A stretch of 64,000 bases of DNA, taken from assembly GCF_947507565.1 (NCBI RefSeq), contig NC_089193.1, positions 310,001-374,000 of the forward strand, in the 5' to 3' direction. The notes beneath the pieces are model-generated. The model had not been told where the DNA came from. It made no database searches and saw nothing but the letters and a program-made list of their open reading frames with translations. A program made the position numbers and the translations under genes. This DNA is from Oscarella lobularis. Lineage: Eukaryota > Porifera > Homoscleromorpha > Homosclerophorida > Oscarellidae. Below are positions 32,708 through 44,700 of the stretch, one piece after another; position 1 is the stretch's first letter, and each line of letters starts with the position of its first letter.

Positions 32708-35098
32708 ATGACTCCTCGATTCATCCTGGATCCGTCGCGCAGCAGAACGAGCTCGTTTGACAGCTTCGCGCCTAAACTCTCAGTCACGACTTCCGGGACA
32801 TTCTCGAGAAGCATCATGGCGAAGCGTCTCTCCGAATTGTGTCGAGATCTTCTCTGTCAGACGGACGACAGTCTATTAAGCCACGAAAAGTTGCTCCTTT
32901 TTCCTATGTCGTCGACAGGCGAGAGGATCCTAGTGTCGTCGCCCAGAGAACTTCCCTTTTCGATGGCCAATCAGCTGATCGAAGATTTGGCTAAGAGAGG
33001 TAAACTCACGTCGAACATTCTACGCGTCTTGATGACGTCGACGATAACGCGTCTGAATCTGACGTGCCTTCGATCGATCGACGACGAACCGACGTTTACC
33101 TCCCAATTGGCCAAGCAAGGTCACGTGGTCGACGTCGACTTGTCTTTCAGCCCGTGTCTCGGCAAACTGTCGATTCCATTCGTAAGCTCTCTCGCGCAAT
33201 CGTGTCGCAACACATTGCTCTCTTTCTCGGCGAGCTCTGTGGGCGGGTATGTTGGCATCGAATATCTACGCGACTTTTCACGTCTCTGTCATCTCGATGT
33301 CAGTTTCTCGTCGACGTCATGTGACGTCATTCGAGACTTGTGTGCCAACTTGACGGAACTCACCTATCTCGACGTGTCCGGCACGGACTTGAGTTGGCCT
33401 AAAGTTTTCGACTTCGCTTCAAACCTCACCCATCTTAAGCATCTCGGAATGAGTCATCTCTGGTTTCTAACAGACGACGAACAAATGATCTTTTTTGAGC
33501 CCGTGTTTAGACCGGATTGGGTGAAATCGTTCTTCAACCGCGTCCAAACTCTGACGTCATTAGATGTTTCGTCTGTCATTTGTGTCGATATTGAGAGCTC
33601 CGACATCCGGCGTCGAAGTGACGTGGAGCACATTGAAAGTGCACTGACTCTCACCATGGACGAAGTTCTCGCGAACGCTCCAAAATCTCTCACTCGTCTA
33701 GCAACGAGTTGGTGGTTCTCGGATCGAGTTTCAGCGGAGCTTGACACTGGAAAATATTCTTTTGAAGTCGTGCTATTCATAGCCGATCACCGAATCGGAA
33801 GCACATTGCTCTTTCGTGAAATAATTTCGCACTGGGAAGAGTCGATATCTTTACATAGCGTTATTTTGGATGAGTACTTGGCCATCGAGCAACCGTTGAC
33901 TCGTGCCCAACTGGAAATGATTTTGTCGAAAGGGCTCGAACTTCTTAATAGAAAGGATTCTCTTTGTGCGCTAAGCACCGTTTGCCGATCTATCGTGCGT
34001 CTACGTTCGCTATCTTCAGGTCTTATTTTTCGCAGACTTTTTGAAGAGACCGTGTTCCTGTTTCGGTGTCATTTCATGAAAGACGTCAGGACTTACAGTT
34101 CCGTCCATCAATACGTCTCGAGAATTCTTGCTGTAGTATCTGTAATTGAAGGGCGAGAGCACTGGAATGAGGTGCAGCCATTGTATGAAATCGTTCTCGA
34201 GTCACTCTTCGAGCCGTCGTTTTATGACCTCAAAGCGGATGGTGTCAGTGTAAAAGAGGAATTTACGAATCGTCTAATTTGGCATGTCGTCCAGAATGTG
34301 ATGGTTCCTTCCAAGTTGTCATTAGCGCACTCGGCTGCAGTGTTTATTCTGACTTTGTTCGACCGCTGTCGTTTATACCCGCAATATAGATTCATTGATC
34401 GCAGCTATGTCACATATGCCGGCAACAACGCTAGAAAAATCCTGGAAGCTTTTTTCGATTTTCTCACCGACAAACAGAGACAAGACTTTGTCTTGATTAA
34501 CAATTTTACTGAAATATTTTCGAAGCGTATTCTGGACGTCATTTCCGAGGCGTCAGAATATTATATGAAGCGGCGTACTGATTGGGAATTTGTTGATAAC
34601 GAGCTCTCGCATCGTTTTGCCGTTCTGCGTCTTATTTCTTCAAGGATTTCTCCTATTCAACGAAGCATTGTCGACAGTGGAGCGGTGTCGTCAGATGTAC
34701 AAGTGTGGGTTTTCGATCTGATGTGGCCGGAATGTCCACAGTCCGAAGCTTATTCGAGGTTAATGGCGTTACTGATAAGTTTGGCTGAAAATTCGATTTT
34801 GCGAAGCTCGTTGATTTCAATCCAATTAGTGCGTTGTCTTTGCCAATCTAATAAGGAATTTACTCGGTGTATAACTCTGCAGAAGAGTTATCTCGCCTGT
34901 CTTTTGCTTCTTAGCGAATCGGCGTCGTTAGGAGAAGCTGTCGATGGTGTATCTCGTCTCGCCGTTCATTTTCCCGCAAATGTTTGTAAATCTGAGCTAC
35001 TATCTTTTTCGATTGAGTCGCTGAAAGAAATGTCTCAATTTAGCAGACAACGAGTGGCTGAGTTCGGAAAGAAGTGTTTAGCGGTTCTCAAGCAGTAG
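32708..35098 (+). CDS. second ZYG11/ZER1-like LRR-armadillo protein (796 aa, intronless)
   Basis: Same architecture as the gene at 15,277-17,712. MANQLIEDLAKRGKLTSNIL parallels VANRIIDGLARRGKLTA in the other copy, and DVDLSFSPCLGKLSIPFV parallels SIDISFSPCLADLSTPFL. LRRs follow (LCHLDVSFSS, LTYLDVSGTDLS, LKHLGMSHLWF), then an armadillo-like helical region. The C-terminus is shorter and lacks the CPLC tail. Start: ATG 32,708 gives the longest frame, but ATG 32,816 (MAKRLSELCRDLL) matches the family better, because the first 36 residues are Ser/Thr-rich and unstructured. Likely role: CUL2 substrate receptor (family knowledge). Sequence divergence from the first copy is large, so this is an old duplication. 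Confidence 0.7.
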   Translation: MTPRFILDPSRSRTSSFDSFAPKLSVTTSGTFSRSIMAKRLSELCRDLLCQTDDSLLSHEKLLLFPMSSTGERILVSSPRELPFSMANQLIEDLAKRGKLTSNILRVLMTSTITRLNLTCLRSIDDEPTFTSQLAKQGHVVDVDLSFSPCLGKLSIPFVSSLAQSCRNTLLSFSASSVGGYVGIEYLRDFSRLCHLDVSFSSTSCDVIRDLCANLTELTYLDVSGTDLSWPKVFDFASNLTHLKHLGMSHLWFLTDDEQMIFFEPVFRPDWVKSFFNRVQTLTSLDVSSVICVDIESSDIRRRSDVEHIESALTLTMDEVLANAPKSLTRLATSWWFSDRVSAELDTGKYSFEVVLFIADHRIGSTLLFREIISHWEESISLHSVILDEYLAIEQPLTRAQLEMILSKGLELLNRKDSLCALSTVCRSIVRLRSLSSGLIFRRLFEETVFLFRCHFMKDVRTYSSVHQYVSRILAVVSVIEGREHWNEVQPLYEIVLESLFEPSFYDLKADGVSVKEEFTNRLIWHVVQNVMVPSKLSLAHSAAVFILTLFDRCRLYPQYRFIDRSYVTYAGNNARKILEAFFDFLTDKQRQDFVLINNFTEIFSKRILDVISEASEYYMKRRTDWEFVDNELSHRFAVLRLISSRISPIQRSIVDSGAVSSDVQVWVFDLMWPECPQSEAYSRLMALLISLAENSILRSSLISIQLVRCLCQSNKEFTRCITLQKSYLACLLLLSESASLGEAVDGVSRLAVHFPANVCKSELLSFSIESLKEMSQFSRQRVAEFGKKCLAVLKQ

Positions 35099-35374
35099 TT
35101 TGCAACAGAAACATTTAGTCGTGAAAAAGTCTGTATTGATTGGAGGAAGAACTGATTTGGTTAAGACATTCTGTAAAATGTGTTGCGAAAATTATTTTCT
35201 TTAATAATAATTTTTTCATAGTTACACAACTAGCTGTGACTTATACAAAAGTTCTTATATTTTACGTCCCATGCATGAAACGACTAGCCAGAGAAAATTG
35301 TCGTAGCCACTCCTTCAATTTATTTGACACGTGATTTCGTAATGCCTGTTTCGAATTAAAACGATGTCAGCTGG

Positions 35375-35455
35375 AGTCCCGGACTTTGTAGGGTAAACGC
35401 TTTTTCAACAAAAGACGAGTAAAAGCCGTTTACCCTACTAAATCCGGGAATTTTC
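35375..35455. repeat. hairpin element (CCCGGACT ... AATCCGGG)
   Basis: Inverted repeat with arms CCCGGACTTTGTAGGGTAAA and TTTACCCTACTAAATCCGGG around an AAAAG/CTTTT-containing loop. The GTAGGGTA core and size relate it to the hairpins at 23,988 and 63,645. Confidence 0.7.
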
Positions 35456-35769
35456 GCTTGGTCTATTGCTAGCAATATTGTGCGTGAAGAAAAGTATTTA
35501 CATGTACATCTAGATAATGCAAAATTGCTCTACCGGTAATTACAATGGTAAGAGTAATAAGGATCGCCCCTCTGGCCGCAGATTACTTAGGCTTCGTACG
35601 AATAACCAGTACTGCGAACAACTAAAGACCACTCAGCGGGATAGCTAAAAGCGATGGATGACGTGTAGCAGATAGTAGCCGGTGTGAACTTCGCTGCCAT
35701 TTGCGAACAAAATATTCGCTGCACGTGATTGGAAACGGCTACATATTTTATCGCTAAACAATCATTATT

Positions 35770-37740
35770 TTCTCACGACTTTAAAAAGAGCCTATCTAAC
35801 AAGTGAATAGAAAAAGTACACGCGAATGCGCTGATCCCGTTACGACACGCTGTGCAGCGAAAAAAAGCAGACACACGAAGACACGCCTCCAACTGACACG
35901 GTATCATCTGGCCAAGGGACGTTCTTCGTCGAAGACTTTTGGCGAACCAAAATCTAGACAAAAAGGAGCCATTATCCGTTCAAAACAACTACGTACTTAC
36001 CAAAAAAGGGAAAAGTGAAGCGCGTCTGTGTTTGCGTGACCCAGGTCGCACCACGTGGAGGTCCAGACGCTTCGCAACCCAGTCGACCCTCACCAACGGC
36101 ATGAATTAGATCAGAACCCACCATAAGTGAGCCTCCGAGGTTGGTTGCCACCCCGGGAGACGGCTATCGCCACCGCCGAAGAGGCCCGCTCATCGTGTGC
36201 TCGACGTGGAGGAGAGCCGGCGAACGCCGACGCTGTCCCGTGTAAGACGGAGCGTGTTTTCCCAGTGCGAAAGCCCCTAGAGGTCTTAGGGATGTGCCTC
36301 TAATCACTTTCGCACCGTTGCTCCAGGACGTTGCGTCGGAATATCGCTCGCCCCTCTGGCTCCCTGTCTTCCAACGACTAACCAAGCGTACGAGCGAGTT
36401 CTCAAGCGACGGGGTTACGCAAAGAGGGAGAGCGCCGTGCACGACTTTATGCACTCCCTCGCGAACGATGACGCAAACTTTTCTCTCATTGGACGTCGGG
36501 TGTGCGTCATAAACCGCAACGATGTCACGCGAGACAGCGTTGCTTTTTGCACCTCTACGCTCAACCAAATAAGGCAATGATTGGAGCGATCACGCGCGTG
36601 CAGCGTTTCTCCCAAAAAAAAGGAAACAAGAGACGAGCACGTGCACGCGTGCATGGCCAAGATGTCGGATATGTGACGTCAACGTTTCGTTCACAATCTC
36701 AACGAAACGAGACGAAACGCGACGCAAAACGCTCAAATGCATTCGATCAAGTTCGCGTTCCGAAAGAAACGCGGCGAACTTGATGGAATCGTTGTAAAAT
36801 AGAGCTAGGACTCGTGATATCAAGTCGTAGATTCGTCTAATATCAGTTTAGGGCCCTAGAATCGAAGCAGAGAGCCACGCTTACATTGTCTTCGCTCGTA
36901 GAATCAAGAGGAACGCGCTCGTTTACCTGCGTTTCGCTTCGATTGCTTAAACGAGCTATCTGAACCGCTTGGACGCAGATTACGTCAGTTTTCGATCAAT
37001 CTTTAGTTGTGTAGGGACAATCGATCGCCTAAATCGCACAAAATTGGGAGACTAGCGAGAAAACATTTTAAGTCGAGCACGCTAAACAAAGATGGACGTC
37101 GAAACTAAACGTACCGGTATCCGAGCTTTCGCGACGTTTTGGCCCACCGAGCAGCGTCGAGCTTCCAGCTGCAAGACAGTGTTTTGACCTGCTCAACGCT
37201 GGATTGCTTAACGATGATGTTGCGTAAGGCGATCTCCTCGTAAACGTAAGAAACGTCTTAGGAAAGCGTTAGCGCTACGTTTTGTCTTCTGAATATTTTT
37301 CTCGTGTATTCAGTGCACTCGAAAGGCAGCAAAAGGCAGGAGAAGTCATTCCATAGTGCAATGAATCGCTACATGTATGTCACCTCAGCTTTTTCAGACG
37401 CTTGAGAATCAGTCAGAAATGGAACTAAACATTGTAAGTTGGTTAGAGAAATACTATATTTTTTCAAATAAAATTCTCAATGACTTATCTTTTTCCGAAG
37501 GCTTAGAGTCCTATGCGTTATAGGGTGCATATGATTTGAAAGGTCTCTGTTCGTTAATTCTCTCATTTGGATCGACGCACCAATGCCGTGCCAAGGTCTC
37601 AGAAGTCATTATCTCATCAAGACTTATCTACAACATTCAAATCTAAAACACCATCCTGTACAATTTAGTAGGTCTATATGTCTAAATTATATCTCTGATT
37701 ATATATCTTAATCTGTACTGTACAGTGATGTCAAGAAGGC
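35770..37740 (-). repeat. composite repeat: family A subfamily II plus family C, copy 2 (inverted)
   Basis: Reverse complement of 26,160-28,210. Family A part 35,770-37,260, family C part 37,340-37,710. The 137-codon version of the family A frame is open here (36,164-36,577, minus strand), but differences from other copies look neutral. After 37,710 a short AAGGCTTCTTGA-like stretch on the minus strand recalls the methyltransferase 3' end that borders the first copy. Confidence 0.7.
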
Positions 37741-38770
37741 TTAGCGCGCCTTAGTCAAACAGAGCTCCGCAAAAGCCTGTTCGGTCAAAATATTACCGCC
37801 CATCATTCAAACATCTTACTTTCGTTCTTAAACTGGGGGTCAATGACAGCATGCGGATGTTCGTCCAGGCTTCTGGACTACCTACTAGCTGCCCGGTATA
37901 AATAAATCCAATGCATCAAACAAGCAGCCGGCGGCATCGCAAATGATTTGCCGCGGCCTGCCTGCAGTTTCTTAGCGTCGTCCCCAGACTCTCGCGTGTT
38001 ACGTTAGTGACGCGCGTGAGAGAGTCTGGGTACGAGGCTAGCATTTGCGGAGCGTTTGACACAGACATATATAGAATTGACTGTGTGAGCAGATCGAGTA
38101 GCGTCATTCTCAGAAACTCTCACGTACATGCAAAAATATAACGACGCAAATGTCCTTGCTCCTCGCGGTCTTCACTCAACTAAATGTGTACGAGAAACAA
38201 TAAAACGAGAAACAGTAGAAACGCACAAGAAGTAGAAAGCGTTGCTTATATCAGCGAAGGTCGCGATTAATTAACAAGGCCGTTACTTTCCTTATGATTC
38301 TGACGCGTTTGTGTGAGGGTCTTAGGAAGACGCTGAGAAGCGGAGCTCTCGGGTACATGCATTCCGGAGTCGTCTGATATTCTGCTGATATGCAATTCTC
38401 TGACGGTAAAAAGTTAGCAACACTCTCAACTTAGTGTGTGGTTCTTCTGTTATTCTTATTTTCTTATAAAATCTTCAGAGGCTGAGATCCTTTTAGTTGA
38501 GTGCAGATCGCGATTAACAAAGCCGCTCTCTTCCTTATTCTGACGCGTACCTGATAGGAAGACACTATGGCTTCCCTCGAACCTCTAGCTCACACGTTTA
38601 GTGCGCAGCTGCCCTGCAACGGCATGCATGACTAGGTACTAATTCGCTACATGGAAGCGGCGGAGTAAACTCAAGCTCTTATATTTGCACTAACTAAATT
38701 TCTGCAAAGAGTTTTTTCACGATCAGCTAGATGCAATCTAAATTTTCTTTGTTCTTCTGCGGGCTTTTTC
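37741..38770. other. gene-free stretch with a hairpin and a diverged direct repeat
   Basis: No supportable gene. It contains the hairpin at 37,983-38,030 and two related segments at about 38,259-38,345 and 38,505-38,570 (both with CGCGATTAA ... CTTCCTTATxxTTCTGACGCG), a degraded direct duplication. Confidence 0.4.
37983..38030. repeat. hairpin CCCAGACTCTC ... GAGAGTCTGGG
   Basis: Near-perfect inverted repeat with GCG-rich inner arms (CGCGTG.../...CGCGCGTGAG) and a short loop around GTTAG. Resembles the paired termini of a miniature DNA transposon with almost no interior. Confidence 0.6.
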
Positions 38771-38771
38771 T

Positions 38772-39160
38772 ATATGTCAATGCTCGTCACGTCGACCAAC
38801 TCTCCTATTTTGCTGACGATTGCGTTTGGGTCGACATTGGCGAGGCAGTAGAGAGGCAAAAGTCGTCAAACGAATGCGATTTCTATCGAGTAGAAAATCG
38901 AGAATGCGTGCTGTCAGCTTTCCACGTCGAGCGAGTCCGTCGATAATGCGGTTGGCGACCGGCGAAGGCAAATAGGCGGAACACGCGTGATCTCCCGTGC
39001 AGAGAAGAATCTCGGCGACGGAGGGCAAAGGAAGAGCCGGTATTTCGCCCAGTGAAGACAAACAAGGAACGAAGAACGTTTCGCACAGGCTTTTGACAGC
39101 CCAGCGTGTTGAGATAAACGTCCATGTCGATTTTGATCCGGGTTTGGGATCACGTGACAC
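38772..39160 (-). pseudogene. 5' fragment of the ZYG11-like gene (duplicate)
   Basis: About 360 bp matching the first about 110 codons of the gene at 15,277-17,712 at high identity, starting abruptly at about 38,772. An 8 bp deletion near 39,103 shifts the frame shortly after the ATG, and smaller indels lie near 38,860. The remaining open frame still shows VANRIIDGLARRGKLTAR. It cannot make the full protein; it is a truncated duplicate carried with the promoter. Confidence 0.85.
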
Positions 39161-39480
39161 CTACTTCGTCGAAACGTTAACGTTCTGACTGAATTTTTTC
39201 TCAAGACTCGTTTCGGCTATAGTGGAATGCTGTTCAAAGTCCCTATTCTAGGCGCTGGAGCTTTTACGAAAAAGTGAGGCTCCCCTAAGGGGTCTCACGA
39301 GCAGTTCTCCGCTTGCGAAACGGAACGTAAGGCTCGCATACGCGCAATTGTTATTCAGCTCAACGATACTCCAATGGGCTACCCTTTGATGGGAGCAGTC
39401 GACGCGTCTCAGTGGTTTCCGATGGCCCAAGAGTCGAATTTATCCGTGTGTCTTTCGAAGCTCGTCTCTCCTCAACCGTA
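39161..39480 (+). pseudogene. duplicate of the bidirectional promoter and TIR-like exon
   Basis: Continuation of the block above. The intergenic sequence and the TIR-like exon of 17,817-17,989 are repeated, and here the exon extends past the point lost in the gap: GYPLMGAVDASQWFPMAQES up to SPQP and a GTAAGT donor at about 39,480. One extra C in the run near 39,283 shifts the frame at LP|KGS. Downstream of the shift the frame is open. Confidence 0.6.
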
Positions 39481-39894
39481 AGTCGATCTTTTATCTCCTT
39501 TGTCTTCAAAAAAGCTTATAGGTTGTCCTCCTTACTGCTCAAAGTATAGAAGTGGGCGCTGTTCACAACGGCCGCTGCGAGCAAAATCCTGTGGTTCTAG
39601 TGGCACTGAACCCTCAAAAGGGGCCCCAGGTGTTCTCCTGACTTGTAAGTTCTGATTGGCCATAGTCCTTGTCTTTAAAATGTTAATGATGAGGTGACAT
39701 ACTCTTAGGCTATCTCTATATTTTTAGGTGCATGCTATTTTCAATTTTTCGTGGATTCTTCTTTTTCACATATGTCGCCTCTCGAATGTCGTAAACAATG
39801 TCGTAAGCGAATGCGTGAAGCTGGAATCACTTCCAAATGGCTCAAAACAGTTGTAAAGGGGGATAAACCGAACGGTATTTGATTCTCACTGATT

Positions 39895-40057
39895 CTTGAA
39901 TGCGGCATCGCGAAACAGAATGGAAAGCTACCTGACGCCACTTTGTGGTTGCGATTAAAGCCTCCGCTAATACGGCGTAGTCGATGCGTATCAGAGCTTT
40001 CCAAGAGCCGAGTTTATCAGCTTCTCTATCGAGGCTCGTTTCTCCTCCATCGCGTAA
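39895..40057 (+). pseudogene. degraded second copy of the TIR-like exon 3' half
   Basis: Nucleotide similarity to 39,395-39,480: GTCGATGCGTATCAG versus GTCGACGCGTCTCAG, and GAGGCTCGTTTCTCC versus GAAGCTCGTCTCTCC, both followed by a GTAAG donor. Internal deletions remove part of the exon. A decayed tandem duplicate about 550 bp from the first. Confidence 0.4.
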
Positions 40058-40199
40058 GTCAAAGGCTTTTTTCCGACGACTGTGATAATCCAATCGTCGT
40101 CATCGCAAATGACGTTGTTCCAGAAGCAAGCGCCAGTTTCAAAAGTGCAATCACCAGTAACCAGACCTATTAAAAAGTACGCATAAAACTTCTGTTTAA

Positions 40200-40904
40200 A
40201 TGCTATCTATCTTTGGTGTCTATTTTCATACCGAGAGTTGGCGGCGTCGTTTTGTTGGTAACCAAATATAATGATCATGTTTTTGGCTCTTTGTTTTACC
40301 TAGCTGATTTCATAAAAGATATTGACCTAAAGCCTAAAAAATTTTAACGTACAGTAGCGCTTAAGTAGTTCAAACTTTGACCTCATTAATACACAACTTT
40401 ACCGTGGACAGAATACGGACTTTGTCAATAAACAAAGTCTCTTTGAGCCTAAACTGTCGTAGAAACAATTTTAATTTCCTAGGTAACATGCAAACAGTAT
40501 AGAAGTATATTTTCTCTCTGACATGACCTGGCGCGAATTGTTAAATTCGTCTTATACAATGCATAATAGCAACTTAAGTTAAGAGGTCTGTATAGCAGTT
40601 ATTTCACCTTCTATTGGGTTTTGCATTCTATAGAGCCAAGTTCGCTAAAAGAAAAAGCCTTGCTCCATTTTCACTTCATGCACAAGCGTTTCTTATTGGA
40701 GGCGCTTTACAAACGGTAGAAGTGCTATTTCGTTTAATTTTAAATGTTCAGGCAAGGACATGCTTCGATCCGTTTACGGACACGCCAGAATGTACAAGTA
40801 TACGCAAGTTTCACCAATTTATCATAAGGCGGCCTTGACTCTGAAAGCTGGGTGAGCAAACTGTACAAACTTTGCTAATAGGGGTGATCCAAGATTCCTT
40901 CAAT
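40200..40904. other. gene-free stretch
   Basis: AT-rich. A 74-codon open frame (40,614-40,838) lacks family features and clear splice support, so I do not call it. Confidence 0.35.
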
Positions 40905-41400
40905 AATTGACTTTTGTCTCACATGAGCGCCTAATCATGTTATACCATAAAAGGAGATAATTAGCTCAGAAGCCGATCGTCTACTTTTTGTCGGCAGCAA
41001 CTGGAAGCGATACCAACGTTGAACGTCGGTTTTAATTGAGCCAAGTAAGAGTTTGCTTGCGCGGTATTTAGACGCACGTCCAACTCCCAGCACCGCACGC
41101 ATGCAGCAAGCGTCTTTGGCCCATAAACAAAGCGTTATTTTATCTGATGTCGCTTTGGTCACCCCTTAGCATTTGGCAAAAGAGCAGCCTTTAATTGGCA
41201 GCTTCGAGTTTGCTCGCATGACTGCGGCAGGGAAATTAACGCACTTAATATATCTAGCACCACGATCTCACATCGGTCGATCATGCATTTCTAGCCAACC
41301 TAGTGCAGAGTACAGTCTACGTCTTGAATGTAGACGGTAGCACCAGCTTGGCTTTTTATGTTTTGTCAGGATCTCACTGCTTTTGTTGCGAAAACGTATA
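40905..41400 (+). repeat. dispersed repeat family B, partial copy 2
   Basis: Matches the first about 500 bp of the copies at 24,880 and 51,960 (shared marks: TTTTGTCGGCAGCAACTGGA, TTAATTGAGCCAAGTAAGAG, TTTTGTTGCGAAAACGTATA). The distal half with the MKVIFCQGC frame is missing. Confidence 0.7.
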
Positions 41401-41764
41401 TATACGCCCCATTCGTAGAAACGCCCCTATGTGAACTTCAGAGGCAATGGCTTGCTTCTACTCGACGACATACCCTTAGTACTTAGCAACTGATTTATTA
41501 CTTAGTAAACGCGTTTAGATATGGAAACGATCGGTTTAATGTCGAACAAAAAGCCGTGCTGGCGCCGCAAAAGCGTGGGAGCTTGGCCTCATGCAAACAG
41601 GGTTTAGCTCCTACTGGCAGGATAACGTGATCCACGCACCTCCCACCATAGGCGCGCATACTTCGCAGGCGCGCTAAAGTCGCGCCAAAGACACCTTGAC
41701 ACTCGTTCGATTTGTTTTGGTCATTAAAATGGAAGATTATTTTTAGAGTAAACCAGCTGTGCAC

Positions 41765-44700
41765 ATGAACTCTTTCGTCATCTTTCTTTGGAGCTTTTTT
41801 GCAGCGTCTGCCCTTGCCGTCGATGACAGCCCTCAATGTCTTTTCCTACAGTGTTCTAAGGTATAAATAGCTCGTGTTTGCGTAGGCGTTATCGGTTCAG
41901 CTGCTCGTCTTGCCTAAAGGGTGACGTTTTTACCTACAACATGACACTAAAGCAAAAACTTTGGACAGAAGAAACCGGTCGCGCTGAAAACTTTGCGCTT
42001 TCCTTTATGGCAAATGTCACGTGCTTGGCAGGTGTGCATATTTTTACTTGCACTTCTGTAGCAGACTGTATCGTTTTAGAGAGCTACCTTACCCCATATG
42101 AAAGTAACGGTCTTAAATATCACGTTGAGGTGTACAATCTCAGCTCGACTTCCGAATTCGGCGCAACCAATCAGTTTTCCCAAAAGTGACTAGTAAACAC
42201 GCTTGTATCGATTTGTCATTTATCTCCGTTTTAGTCATTCTTTGCTCAAGCAATTTGAAAATCCGTTTTACTTTGTTCAACTATCAAACGGAACTGTTCT
42301 ACGCGTCTTGCACATTCGCGACGATGATTTTCAAGTGACCAATTTCAAGAAATCGATTGCCAGCTTGTTTCAGACGTCGCTGTGCAAAGGAAGAAGCGAC
42401 ATTTTTGAAGAAGGCTCTAACAGTAAACGAAACGCTCACTACAAGTAAAACAGTTTTGAACGTGTTTGTCACATCGGCATAGTAAGTTGTCTTGTCGTGT
42501 TCTCTTTAGCGTTGTTCAAACTGCAAAGCGTCGACTTTCGGTTAGCAAGCGTTACAAATCTTCAGACGTTGAGAAATTTTCGTCCGGTTATGATGCAAAG
42601 CCTTCTGAGCTGGAATACAGCGAATTTCAAAAGACAATCCTAAGCCAACGCAGCATGATGCCAATCAAAATGATAGGCGTTCTTCAAACGTCACTTTACC
42701 AAAAACATCAAAGATCTTCAGCTGAGAATCTTTCTACAAACCGAATTCGTGTTAGACAAGACTTTTCAGTCAGGCTTCTACGGCGCCGTAAGGTTCAGCA
42801 GAAAAGATCGGCGGAGTTTGTAAGAGTCGAAGATACCCACGGATTGCAGGTTAGCTCTTCTGAAGGAAAACTAGTAAAGGGTAAGCTAGCGTTGCAGACG
42901 TCTTACTCATAAAAGCGATTATTTCTAATTAGCTGACGTCATTAAACGAAAACTTGGAGTGATCAAATCGGAATTGCCTGACGTGCGCCTCTTACTCGAA
43001 AATCTTCAAGAAAATTACAGTAGAGTTTGTAAGCAAATTCGAAAAAGTGCGAAAAATTACTTAGGCTTCTTGCATGCACAGACGATAGCATTGCACCGTT
43101 GGTGGAATTGGAGGGTCTCTGTGAGGAGAATTTGTGCACAAGTGAAGTAAAAACGCCCTTCAGCGATGCTCTCGTTACAGCATTTTTTACTGTAAGTAAA
43201 GTAAAAATAATAGAAAAAAGCTGATACTCTACCTTTCGCCTTTCCAGAGGTGGTTTGTTCTTCTTGCACGATCAGCCATTTACTAAACGTTTATCCCTTT
43301 ACACAGATTTACCTGTATTTTATAGGCGAGCTAAGTTGTCTTTTGCTCCTCTTGTGGCACGACAAATTTTGGCATGCAGTTATCTCTAACGATATTAAGA
43401 GAGCGTTGTCTTTCTTTTTATAGAATGAATCTCAACGTGAACAGCTGCTTCCTCTCCTAGTCGCATCAGGAACGCGCAGAGCTCGGCAGGTACGAAATGT
43501 TTTTACGTATTATTTCTATAAAAGCAACGTATCAAAGGTGATTGCAGCGCTGTTAGAAGATCCCCTATCTTCAGGCGTGAGCCTGACAAATCTTCTCTCA
43601 AGTGTTTCGTACTTGCGCAACCCTAGCAACCAGTTTTTATCGCTGGTCACGCGTCTTGTCAATGAAGGTAATGATGCTTTTGTTGAAGAAGCGGCATTAG
43701 CTTTAGGGGCACTTGCTCGAGGAGCGGTCGAGCCAGCGTCTAGAATCGCTGTCCAATTCTTGATTGGAAAACTTCATTCCAGAAGCATTGTTTCACAAAA
43801 GGTCGCATTTCTCCTAGCGTTAGGAAATGCGGGAAACGCGGACGCTGTTGAACCAATAGTGAAAACGATAGAGAATGGAATTGCGTCGGAGGAAGTTAGA
43901 AAAGCCGCGGCGTTAGCTATAGGTCATTTAGCTGAGGTAGACCAACCACGCGTTGTAAATCTTCTTCTCGATCACTTTGCGAGAAACTCTTCAAAAGCTT
44001 TCGCTCAATGTTTTCTGAGCGTTTTAAGAATCCTGAGCAAACGATCGTGGAGCGAGGATTCTTCTTCTAGAATTTCAATTGCACTTGAGAAAGCATTTGC
44101 ACTGACGAATGATAGTTATAGTCAAAAAATGAGAAGTGCGCAAGCGGAATCCAAAAAACGACTACGGAGAGACGAAGTATCTACTGATTGGGCTGACGGC
44201 GATCCTCTCTACAACAGCATTGCAAGTCAAAGCAGTCGACAAGACGAAAAGAATCACTACAAATCCCACGTGGCTCGCTTGTACGGAACAACTTTTGGAA
44301 ATTCGTCATCGTTTAACATGAGCTTTGTCTCTGGTATTTTTGCTGGTGCCAACTTGGACAACGAACCGTTTGGACTAGTGTTTGCCAAAGCCGTTGCAGC
44401 GGCAAGCGTCTTTGGGTATAATTTTGATATCTTGGACGCGTATGCATCCCTGACCGTAAACAAAAAATCGGCAACGGTGAAGCAATTTTTACGTTTGGGT
44501 CCCTTCACTATAATACCGTACAAGACTGCTGACTTTCCGCTTTGCACTGCACGGTCTTCTGATATCGGACAAACGACAATTACCCTGTTTTCCCTAAATT
44601 TTGATATACCTCTTACATTTGGACTCTCTGCTTCTCTTAACCTTCGCAGTGCGGTTACTTTTGCAGCTACTTTGGGGTATGAGGTGTGCCCTTCGTCGTC

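Noticed and set aside
36164-36577. 137-codon open frame as a protein-coding gene
   Set aside because: Part of dispersed repeat family A; other copies are frame-broken and differences look neutral.
38883-39204. Overlapping minus-strand frames as new genes
   Set aside because: Alternative frames of the truncated ZYG11-like duplicate.
43057-43269. Minus-strand frame opposite the lipid transfer gene
   Set aside because: Antisense shadow of coding exons.
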